From positions 1 to 12,318 of the forward strand of contig CALMOI010000514.1 in the NCBI GenBank assembly GCA_937871735.1: DNA of 12,318 nt, written 5' to 3'. Within the stretch, counting starts at the first letter, position 1. The number at the start of each line of letters is the position of its first letter. Source of the DNA: an uncultured Comamonadaceae bacterium (GTDB lineage Bacteria > Pseudomonadota > Gammaproteobacteria > Burkholderiales > Burkholderiaceae_C). The notes beneath the pieces were generated by a model. It was not told where the DNA came from. It was given only the letters and a program-made list of their open reading frames with translations, and searched no databases. Of the stretch, positions 1-6,357 are shown one piece after another. A program made the translations under genes and the position numbers.

Positions 1-1324
1 ACCAGTCCTGGATGTTGTTCATCCACTGGTTGTAGGTGTTGACCCAGTTTTCGGGGACGAACTTCACCGCGCCGGATTCGACGGCATCAATCGCCTTTTG
101 CGTGATGCTCTTGCCGGTGGGGTCGTCCTTGCCGACTTGGCTCATGGCGACGAACCACTGGTCGGTCAGCATGGGTTCGACCACTTGGCCGGTGCGGGCG
201 CAGCGCGGCACCATCAGCTTGTGCTTTTTGACTTCGACCAGCAGGCCCAAAGCCTCCAAGTCTTTGACGATTTGCTTGCGGGCGGCAAAGCGATCCAGAC
301 CTTGGTAGACGGCGGGGGCGTGGGCGTTGATCTTGGCGTCCAGCGTCAGCACGCAGATCATTTCCAGGCCGTGGCGCTTGCCGACTTGGTAGTCGTTTTG
401 GTCATGCGCGGGCGTGACCTTGACCACGCCGGTGCCGAAAGCTTTGTCCACGTAGTCGTCGGCAATCACTGGGATGGTGCGGTTGCACAAGGGCAGGGTG
501 ACTTGCTGGCCGATCAGGTGGGCGTAGCGTTCGTCTTCGGGATGCACCATCACCGCCACGTCGCCCAGCATGGTTTCGGGGCGGGTGGTGGCGACCACCA
601 GTTGGCCCGAGCCGTCGGCCAGCGGGTAGGCGATGTGCCACAGGCTGCCGTCTTCTTCTTCGCTTTCCACTTCCAGATCGGAGACGGCGCTCATCAGCAC
701 CGGATCCCAGTTGACCAGACGCTTGCCCCGGTAGATCAGCCCTTGCTGGTACAGGCGGACAAAGGTTTCGGTCACGGTTTTGGACAGCTTGTCGTCCATC
801 GTGAAGTATTCGCGGCTCCAGTCCACGCTGTCGCCCATGCGGCGCATCTGGGTGGTGATGGTGTTGCCGGATTGTTCTTTCCACTCCCAGACCTTGGAGA
901 CGAAGTTCTTGCGCGCTTCGGCAGGCGTCGGCCCCATGTCGTGGCGGCTGATGCCTTGGGCTTGCAACTGGCGCTCGACCACGATTTGCGTGGCGATACC
1001 GGCGTGGTCGGTGCCGGGAATCCAGGCGGTGTTGTAGCCCGACATGCGGTGGTAGCGCGTCAGGCTGTCCATGATGGTCTGGTTGAAGGCGTGGCCCATG
1101 TGCAGCGTGCCGGTCACGTTGGGCGGCGGCAGCTGGATGGCAAAGTCACGCCCGGCGCTGTGCGCTTCGGCGTTGGGCGCGCCCGTGCCTTTGAACCCGG
1201 CGACGCCGTAGCCGCGCCGCTCCCACTCTGGCCCCCAGTGGGCTTCGAGTGCGACGGGCTCGAAGGATTTGGACAGGGATTGCAGACCGGGTTGCAGCAG
1301 CGGCTGCGAGGTGGTGTCAGACAT
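1..1324 (-). CDS. valS: Valyl-tRNA synthetase, N-terminal part (runs off the left edge)
   Basis: Class I aminoacyl-tRNA synthetase that attaches valine to tRNA-Val in the cytoplasm and edits mischarged threonine. The reading frame is open from the ATG at 1324 to the window edge, giving 441 complete codons, about half of the usual ~950 residues. Visible motifs: PPPNVTGTLHMGHAF at residues 66-80, containing the HIGH-type ATP site HMGH (75-78); TTRPETMLGD at 246-255 and the PAHDQND segment at 305-311, both from the CP1 editing domain. The visible part ends at NIQDW, just before the conserved CISRQLWWGH block of the family. The KMSKS loop lies outside the window. No clear Shine-Dalgarno precedes the ATG, but the first residues and the HIGH spacing suit the family. 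No frameshift seen. Identity is certain; the start is likely. Confidence 0.97.
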   Translation of the reverse strand, partial: MSDTTSQPLLQPGLQSLSKSFEPVALEAHWGPEWERRGYGVAGFKGTGAPNAEAHSAGRDFAIQLPPPNVTGTLHMGHAFNQTIMDSLTRYHRMSGYNTAWIPGTDHAGIATQIVVERQLQAQGISRHDMGPTPAEARKNFVSKVWEWKEQSGNTITTQMRRMGDSVDWSREYFTMDDKLSKTVTETFVRLYQQGLIYRGKRLVNWDPVLMSAVSDLEVESEEEDGSLWHIAYPLADGSGQLVVATTRPETMLGDVAVMVHPEDERYAHLIGQQVTLPLCNRTIPVIADDYVDKAFGTGVVKVTPAHDQNDYQVGKRHGLEMICVLTLDAKINAHAPAVYQGLDRFAARKQIVKDLEALGLLVEVKKHKLMVPRCARTGQVVEPMLTDQWFVAMSQVGKDDPTGKSITQKAIDAVESGAVKFVPENWVNTYNQWMNNIQDW

Positions 1325-1483
1325 GGCGGAGGGTGTACCCAAAAAAATCGAAAGGTGAAGACGGGCCTGCCCCGCAGCGATCCTCACAGCGGCGTTCGCG
1401 CGGGGTGTCGCCTCTGGCGGGCGCGCTGGCCCTGGGCGGGCGGCAGCGGGTGGCAAGCGGCAAATTTTACTTGGCGCGTGCGC

Positions 1484-1512
1484 ACTACATGCCCATAGCG
1501 CGATGAACGCAA
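1484..1512 (-). promoter_or_regulatory. Possible valS promoter
   Basis: On the minus strand a -35-like TTGCGT (1507-1512) is followed, after exactly 17 bases, by a -10-like TGTAGT (1484-1489). The matches are partial. If it is used, valS would have a leader of about 150 bases. Found by eye only. Confidence 0.3.
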
Positions 1513-1588
1513 AAGCAAGTCCAGCCGTGCCGCGACTGTGAACCCATTCACCTCACGAACGCCACCAAGTGCAGCGTCGCCAGTGACT

Positions 1589-1605
1589 TGCGGCGCATGG
1601 CCGCA
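1589..1605 (-). terminator. Hairpin downstream of the phosphatase gene, weak terminator candidate
   Basis: TGCGGC and GCCGCA form a perfect 6-bp stem around a 5-base loop, 22 bases past the phosphatase stop codon. There is no T-run after it on the minus strand, so a role as an intrinsic terminator is doubtful. Confidence 0.25.
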
Positions 1606-1627
1606 GATCATGACGTGCGCTAAGCAC

Positions 1628-3232
1628 TCAGTTGCTGACGTGGCCGTAACACGTTTTGAGTTTCGTGTAGTCGTAATAGTGGCTACCGATGGCATAGCGT
1701 GCGTTGTCACAAGCCGCTTTGAAGTCGGTTTCCTTTTCGTTGTAGAGCATTTTCACCAGCACCGTGCCAGTGCTGCTGCGCACGACATCCCATTGCATGT
1801 TGGCGGCCATTGGCGACACATACTCGCCGCGCCAGGGGTTGTTGTCGTAGGTGTACATCGTGGACAGCGATTGCTGCTGGAGAACATTTTTCAGTCCCAT
1901 CTTCGAGGCGAATGGGATCACGATCTCCGCATGGGCAAAGCGCAGCTTGGCGACGTTAGTCAATTTGCCGTTGGCGATGGCATCGACTTCATTGAAGAAG
2001 TCGTCTTCGAGAATCTGCGCCATCTTCCACGTCACGCTGCCCTTTTCTGTGATGCTTGGCCCCATTTTGTAGAAGTCGGACGCATCTTGCGTGTAGGCAA
2101 AGTAGCGCGCCTGGTCTTCGGGCATGTAGGCTGTGAAATCGACATTGGCCTCGGTTTTCATGGCTGGTGCAATCGCATACAGCTCATAGATCAGCGAGCC
2201 TGCGCTGGCCAGACCAGTGATGCCCGTTTTACCGTCACCGCTCAGGGTGTTGGTGAATTTGCTGTCATCACTGGTGAACGTCATGCTTCCCGTGTTGGTG
2301 AAGCTGTAGGTGCCCGCAGCAATCTTGTCGACGAAGGCCTTGGTGAACAAGCGCTCCAACACCGCGCGACCTGCCGTCTGGGCGGCGCTGTCGGCCAGTA
2401 TGGCGGCTTGTTTGGCGGCCAGATCGCTGTCACTCAACCAGGTTTGAAAGGCTTGGCTGTCTTGGTAGGTGGTGTACAGCGGGTTCGAGGCGTTGCTCAC
2501 CTTGTCGGTTTTGGCCACCAATTTGTGGAAATACAGCAGAAATCGATTGGTGCCGTCGGGCTGCGCAACAGCTGTGCCGCCTTCCGGGTACGGTGAAGGC
2601 GCAGGTGGATAGCTGACCAAGCTGCTCAACGTCGGCTTGGCGGCCAGCATCGACTTGACGAAGAATGCGCCACTGTCAACGGCCCGATCAACCCCCGATG
2701 TCACCACGACGATTTGGCGCGGATTGCTGGTAGCAGAGCTGGCCACGGACTCAAAAAGTGCCGATTGACGAGTGAGCAGGCGCTGGGCCAATTGGGTGTG
2801 CTCGGTGATGCCGAGCTGGGTCTCGTTGCCATAGCCTGGAGTCGTGATGCCATTCACGCCATAGCCCAGCAGGAAGTTGGCCTTCATGATTTTCAAAACG
2901 TCGGGGCCCAACTGCGCACCCAGGGTGGTCAGCGCTCCATCGTCGGATGCTTTTTTCCACATGTTGTAGACCGCCAAGTCGTACTTCAGGCTGGACAGCC
3001 CCCGCGAACCGTGACGTGCAATCATGCCGGTGTAGACCGGGCTGAAGCCGCTGGGAGGTACCTCGTAGGTCGTGATGTCTTGCTGTGGTGCGTAGGGCGT
3101 TTTGGTCTGGTAATAGGTGTGAGAACCGCCGCTGCCGCCGTCCCCGTCTGAGCCGCCGCAAGCTGAGAGCAGGCAGCTCAGGCTTAACAAGAGTCCGGTT
3201 TGTACAAAGGCAAGGTTTGACTTGGTCAACAT
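1628..3232 (-). CDS. Lipoprotein histidine acid phosphatase, MINPP/phytase-like
   Basis: 534 residues. Likely removes phosphate from inositol polyphosphates (phytate) or other phosphomonoesters in the envelope. The N-terminus has a lipoprotein signal peptide: hydrophobic residues 13-22, then the lipobox LSAC with Cys25 as lipid anchor, then a Gly/Ser/Asp-rich linker. The catalytic motif RHGSRG is at 73-78, with His74 as nucleophile. A second conserved block, TSGVDRAVDSGAF (178-190), gives phosphate-binding Arg183. HAE at 434-436 supplies the proton donor; HAE rather than HD is typical of multiple inositol polyphosphate phosphatases. Cys508 and Cys528 are the only cysteines of the mature chain and could form a disulfide. 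An AGGA lies 11 bases before the ATG. The gene lies 92 bases downstream of truC in the same direction. One hand-counted line (2221-2280) has 53% GC, lower than the flanking core genes, so the gene may be accessory. The substrate is inferred. Confidence 0.85.
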   Translation of the reverse strand: MLTKSNLAFVQTGLLLSLSCLLSACGGSDGDGGSGGSHTYYQTKTPYAPQQDITTYEVPPSGFSPVYTGMIARHGSRGLSSLKYDLAVYNMWKKASDDGALTTLGAQLGPDVLKIMKANFLLGYGVNGITTPGYGNETQLGITEHTQLAQRLLTRQSALFESVASSATSNPRQIVVVTSGVDRAVDSGAFFVKSMLAAKPTLSSLVSYPPAPSPYPEGGTAVAQPDGTNRFLLYFHKLVAKTDKVSNASNPLYTTYQDSQAFQTWLSDSDLAAKQAAILADSAAQTAGRAVLERLFTKAFVDKIAAGTYSFTNTGSMTFTSDDSKFTNTLSGDGKTGITGLASAGSLIYELYAIAPAMKTEANVDFTAYMPEDQARYFAYTQDASDFYKMGPSITEKGSVTWKMAQILEDDFFNEVDAIANGKLTNVAKLRFAHAEIVIPFASKMGLKNVLQQQSLSTMYTYDNNPWRGEYVSPMAANMQWDVVRSSTGTVLVKMLYNEKETDFKAACDNARYAIGSHYYDYTKLKTCYGHVSN

Positions 3233-3324
3233 GTCGAGGGTTTTCCTGTGGGCTTCGATAAATCCCCCACACTAAACAACGCAGGTGACAACGTTGTGAA
3301 AAAGCACTTCCAGCCTGCGCTGCG
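3233..3324 (-). promoter_or_regulatory. Upstream region of the phosphatase gene with palindrome and repeated GTTGT
   Basis: The 92 bases between truC and the phosphatase gene contain a perfect 10-bp palindrome, ACAACGTTGT (3288-3297). On the minus strand CGTTGT occurs twice, at 3288-3293 and 3276-3281, 12 bases apart start to start. A TTGTCA resembling a -35 box overlaps the first copy, but no good -10 lies at the usual distance. This may be a regulator site; which regulator is unknown. Confidence 0.3.
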
Positions 3325-4050
3325 CTACACCTGAAACGGGGCGTAGCGCTGCCAGTCCGCGTCCAGCGGTGCTTCTATCGACAGCGGCACGCCGGTGATG
3401 GGGTGGCGCAGCTCCATCCGCAGCGCGTGCAGCCACAGCCGCTGCTGGCCCAGCAACTCGGCCACGGCGCGGTTCAGCGGGCCTTTGCCATGGGTGGCAT
3501 CGCCGATCAAAGGGTGGGCGATGTGCTTCATGTGACGGCGCAACTGGTGGCGGCGGCCCGTGTGCGGTTGCAGCTCTACCAGCGCACAGCGCGTTTGCGC
3601 AAAGTCGCCTTGCGCCAGCGGCAGTGCGTACTGCGCCAGCGTGCGGTAGTGGGTGAGGGCGGTTTGCACTTCGATGCGCTCGGGGCTGGTGGCATCTGGC
3701 GGGCGGTGGCCGCGCAGGTCGTCAGGCATACGGCGCAGTGGGTGGTCGATGCTGCCTTCGGGCTGCGGCCAGCCGCGCACCACGGCGCGGTAGGTTTTGC
3801 GCATCGCGCCACCGGCTTCAAAAGTTTGCCCCAGCGCCCGCGCCGTGCCCGCATCCAGCGCAAACAGCAGCACGCCGCTGGTGCCTTTGTCGAGCCGGTG
3901 TGCGGGCCAGACCGTGCGGCCCAACTGATCGCGCAGCATTTGCAGGGCGAAACGGGTCTCGCCCGCGTCCAGCCCGGTGCGGTGCACCAGCAAACCGGCA
4001 GGCTTATCGACCGCGACCAGATGGTCATCAAGATGAAGGATGTGCAGCAT
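3325..4050 (-). CDS. truC: TruC-like tRNA pseudouridine synthase (RluA family)
   Basis: 241 residues from the ATG at 4050. Isomerises uridine to pseudouridine in RNA; the closest family I recognise is TruC, which modifies U65 of tRNA. The opening MLHILHLDDHLVAVDKPAG matches the TruC start. The RluA signature HRLDKGTSG is at 51-59, with catalytic Asp54. The conserved block HTGRRHQLRRHM at 163-174 and the HPLIGD segment at 179-184 complete the fold. There is no N-terminal S4 domain, as expected for TruC. The frame continues upstream to 4173, but that would overlap the start of the divergent glycosyltransferase gene (4164) and add 41 residues without similarity to the family, so I chose 4050. 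No strong ribosome binding site is seen. A different RluA subfamily is possible but less likely. Confidence 0.88.
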   Translation of the reverse strand: MLHILHLDDHLVAVDKPAGLLVHRTGLDAGETRFALQMLRDQLGRTVWPAHRLDKGTSGVLLFALDAGTARALGQTFEAGGAMRKTYRAVVRGWPQPEGSIDHPLRRMPDDLRGHRPPDATSPERIEVQTALTHYRTLAQYALPLAQGDFAQTRCALVELQPHTGRRHQLRRHMKHIAHPLIGDATHGKGPLNRAVAELLGQQRLWLHALRMELRHPITGVPLSIEAPLDADWQRYAPFQV

Positions 4051-4163
4051 GGTGGGCGATTGTGGCGCTTGGGCTGTGACACACTCTGTGCTTGCTCCCA
4101 CAACCTGCCAACCAGCGGCGGCGTGCCGGACACGGTGGCGCTGGTTGGCGACAATGCAGGCCG

Positions 4164-5387
4164 ATGAAAACACTCTTCGTACACCAAAACTATCCTGGGC
4201 AGTTCAAGCACCTTGCGCCCGCCGTGACCGCTCGGCCCGGTGCCGAAGTGGTGGCCATGTGCATGCACCAGCGCCCATTGACCGAACCGCCCCGCGTGGT
4301 GCGTTACCGCGCCATACGCGGCACCACGCCGCAAATTCACCCGTGGGTGGCCGACTTTGAGACCAAAGCGATTCGAGGCGAGGCCGCCTTCCGCGCCGCG
4401 CTGGCCTTGAAGGACGAAGGCTTCAACCCCGACGTGATCGTGGCTCACCCCGGCTGGGGCGAGAGCATGTTCTTGAAAGAAGTCTGGCCCAAGGCGAAGA
4501 TGGGCATTTACTGCGAGTTCTACTACCACACGCAAGGTTTCGATGCCGGGTTTGACCCCGAGTTTGAATCGCCCGACGTGTCGCGTGCGTGCCGGTTGAT
4601 CCTCAAAAACGTCAACAACCTCGTGCATTTCGAGCAAGCGGACGCGGGTCTGTCGCCCACGCACTGGCAGGCCATCACGTTCCCGCAGCCGTTTCGCCAA
4701 AAAATCAGCGTGATCCACGACGGCGTGGACACCGCCCGCATCACGCCCAACCCGGCGGTGCGCATTCGCCTCACACCCACGCTGGCGCTCACGCGTGACG
4801 ACGAAGTCATCACCTTCGTGGCGCGCAACTTGGAGCCCTATCGCGGCTACCACATCTTCATGCGGGCGCTGCCCGAGCTGCTCAAGCGCCGCCCCAAAGC
4901 GCACGTGCTGATCGTGGGCGGCAACGATGTCAGCTACGGCGCGGCCCCACCCACCGGCAAAACTTGGCGCGACATCTTCTTGGACGAAGTGCGCTCGGAC
5001 ATCGACATGTCGCGCGTCCACTTTGTGGGCCACCTGCCGTACCCCAACTTCATCGCGCTGCTGCAACTGTCGCGGGTTCACGTCTACCTGACCTACCCGT
5101 TTGTGCTGAGCTGGAGCCTGATTGAAGCCATGAGCGCCGGATGCGCCATCGTCGCCAGCGACACGCCGCCGCTGCGGGAAGTCATCTTCCACGGTGAAAA
5201 TGGCCGCTTGGCGGGCTTTTTTGACCGCCAAGCGCTGGTTGATGAAGTCTGCGAACTGCTCGACAACCCCGAAGAGCGCGCCCGCCTCGGGGCCAATGCC
5301 CGCGCCTTTGCCCAAGCGCATTACGACTTGAACAGCGTCTGCCTGCCCGCCCAGCTCAAATGGGTGGAATCGCTGGCTGATCTGTAA
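4164..5387 (+). CDS. GT4-type glycosyltransferase
   Basis: 407 residues. Probably transfers a sugar from a nucleotide-sugar donor to a surface polysaccharide or glycolipid at the cytoplasmic side of the membrane; the donor and acceptor are not known. Two Rossmann-like halves are visible. The N-terminal half starts MKTLFVHQNYPGQFKHLAP, which resembles the Glyco_trans_4_3 group. The C-terminal group 1 domain has RNLEPYRG at 221-228, the VGG strand near 251-253, and SLIEAMSAGCAIVAS at 318-332. In the usual EX7E motif the second Glu is Glu321, but the position eight residues earlier is Phe313. There is no membrane helix. An upstream ATG at 4092 is in frame, but the extra 24 residues look unrelated and overlap the truC upstream region. 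The nearest ribosome binding site is a weak AGG at 4158. It is divergent from truC and 39 bases ahead of argB, with no functional link to either evident. Confidence 0.88.
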   Translation: MKTLFVHQNYPGQFKHLAPAVTARPGAEVVAMCMHQRPLTEPPRVVRYRAIRGTTPQIHPWVADFETKAIRGEAAFRAALALKDEGFNPDVIVAHPGWGESMFLKEVWPKAKMGIYCEFYYHTQGFDAGFDPEFESPDVSRACRLILKNVNNLVHFEQADAGLSPTHWQAITFPQPFRQKISVIHDGVDTARITPNPAVRIRLTPTLALTRDDEVITFVARNLEPYRGYHIFMRALPELLKRRPKAHVLIVGGNDVSYGAAPPTGKTWRDIFLDEVRSDIDMSRVHFVGHLPYPNFIALLQLSRVHVYLTYPFVLSWSLIEAMSAGCAIVASDTPPLREVIFHGENGRLAGFFDRQALVDEVCELLDNPEERARLGANARAFAQAHYDLNSVCLPAQLKWVESLADL

Positions 5388-5426
5388 AACGCCCCTTTTT
5401 ATTCACGACCTGATCCACATTCCGTC

Positions 5427-6338
5427 ATGACCGAAACCACCACTTCCAACACTGCGGCCCACGCAGTCACCCCGCGCGACAAGGCCGACATCTTGGCCCA
5501 AGCGCTGCCCTACATCCGCAAGTTCCACGGCAAAACCATGGTCATCAAGTACGGCGGCAACGCCATGACCGACCCGGCGCTGCAACAAGCCTTTGCCGAA
5601 GACGTGGTGCTGCTCAAGCTGGTCGGCATCAACCCGGTGGTGGTGCATGGCGGCGGCCCGCAGATTGAGCACGCGCTCAACCGCCTCGGCAAAAAAGGCC
5701 AGTTCGTGCAAGGGATGCGTGTGACCGACGCTGAGACCATGGAAGTCGTCGAATGGGTGCTGGGCGGCGAAGTGCAGCAAGACATCGTTGGCCTGATTAA
5801 CGCCGCTGGCGGCAAGGCCGTGGGCCTCACGGGCCGTGACGGCGGCATGATCCGTGCCAAAAAGCTCAAGCTGGTGGACAACCAAGACCCCAACATCGAG
5901 CACGACGTGGGCCAAGTGGGTGACATCGAATCCATCGACCCCAGCGTGGTGCAGGCGCTGCAAGACGACCAATTCATCCCCGTCATCAGCCCCATCGGTT
6001 TTGGCGAAAAGAACGAAAGCTACAACATCAACGCCGACGTGGTCGCCGCCAAACTGGCCACCGTGCTCAAGGCCGAAAAGCTGCTGATGCTGACCAACAT
6101 CACCGGCGTGCTCGACAAAGAAGGCCAGTTGCTGACCGACCTGACCGCCCGCCGCATCGACGAACTGTTTGCTGACGGCACCATCAGCGGCGGCATGCTG
6201 CCCAAGATCGCCGGAGCCCTGGACGCTGCCAAGAGCGGCGTCAACGCCGTCCACATCATCGATGGCCGCGTGCCCCACGTCATGCTGCTGGAAGTGCTGA
6301 CCGAACAAGCCTACGGGACGATGATTCGGGCGCGTTGA
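5427..6338 (+). CDS. argB: Acetylglutamate kinase
   Basis: 303 residues. Phosphorylates N-acetyl-L-glutamate with ATP, the second step of arginine biosynthesis, in the cytoplasm. Amino acid kinase fold motifs in order: KYGGNAM (41-47) for phosphate binding, HGGGPQI (74-80), the acetylglutamate-binding stretch NINADVVAAKLA (200-211), GGMLPK (255-260) and HIIDG (276-280). About 35 residues precede the first strand, including a predicted helix at about 16-33. Such an N-terminal helix is typical of hexameric, arginine-inhibited enzymes, and the ending EQAYGTMI fits that group, so feedback inhibition by arginine is likely. The ATG at 5427 gives the family's usual length; no strong Shine-Dalgarno is seen. 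It follows the glycosyltransferase by 39 bases and faces the large ATPase gene across an 18-base gap. No other arg gene is in the window. Confidence 0.97.
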   Translation: MTETTTSNTAAHAVTPRDKADILAQALPYIRKFHGKTMVIKYGGNAMTDPALQQAFAEDVVLLKLVGINPVVVHGGGPQIEHALNRLGKKGQFVQGMRVTDAETMEVVEWVLGGEVQQDIVGLINAAGGKAVGLTGRDGGMIRAKKLKLVDNQDPNIEHDVGQVGDIESIDPSVVQALQDDQFIPVISPIGFGEKNESYNINADVVAAKLATVLKAEKLLMLTNITGVLDKEGQLLTDLTARRIDELFADGTISGGMLPKIAGALDAAKSGVNAVHIIDGRVPHVMLLEVLTEQAYGTMIRAR

Positions 6339-6357
6339 AGCGCGCCGCCACGCGCTT
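6338..6357. terminator. Hairpin between convergent argB and ATPase-TPR gene
   Basis: AAGCGCG (6338-6344) and CGCGCTT (6351-6357) form a perfect 7-bp stem with a 6-base loop. It fills nearly all of the gap between the argB stop and the stop of the opposing gene and overlaps the last base of both stop codons. T-runs on either side are short, so termination would rest on the strong GC stem. A shared bidirectional terminator is the natural reading. Confidence 0.5.

Larger units (their letters stand above)
1325..1627. other. Intergenic region between valS and the lipoprotein phosphatase gene
   Basis: A 303-base gap between two minus-strand genes. I see no convincing gene in it; the reading frames that cross it have no recognisable product and mostly extend as antisense of the neighbours. 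It holds a possible valS promoter (1484-1512), a run of seven T on the minus strand (1341-1347) 17 bases before the valS ATG, and a GC-rich hairpin (1589-1605) downstream of the phosphatase stop. Confidence 0.6.

Noticed and set aside
1336..1400. Possible attenuator before valS: GC-rich stems plus seven T on the minus strand
   Set aside because: The small CGGG/CCCG stem is separated from the T-run by more than ten bases, no T-box features are seen, and T-box control of valS belongs to Gram-positive bacteria.
98..1498. Long plus-strand reading frame of 466 codons
   Set aside because: It is antisense to valS, whose motifs are unmistakable. The translation is rich in His, Gly, Val and Gln, as seen in shadows of GC-rich genes, and has no recognisable domain.
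1538..2596. Plus-strand frame of 352 codons over the phosphatase gene
   Set aside because: Antisense shadow. The opposite strand encodes a signal peptide and all phosphatase motifs.
3576..5321. Minus-strand reading frame of 581 codons spanning the glycosyltransferase and part of truC
   Set aside because: It is antisense to the glycosyltransferase and in another frame of truC. Both real genes have clear family motifs and this one has none.
5403..6308. Minus-strand frame of 301 codons over argB
   Set aside because: Antisense shadow of a well-conserved enzyme, with biased His/Asp/Val composition and no domain.
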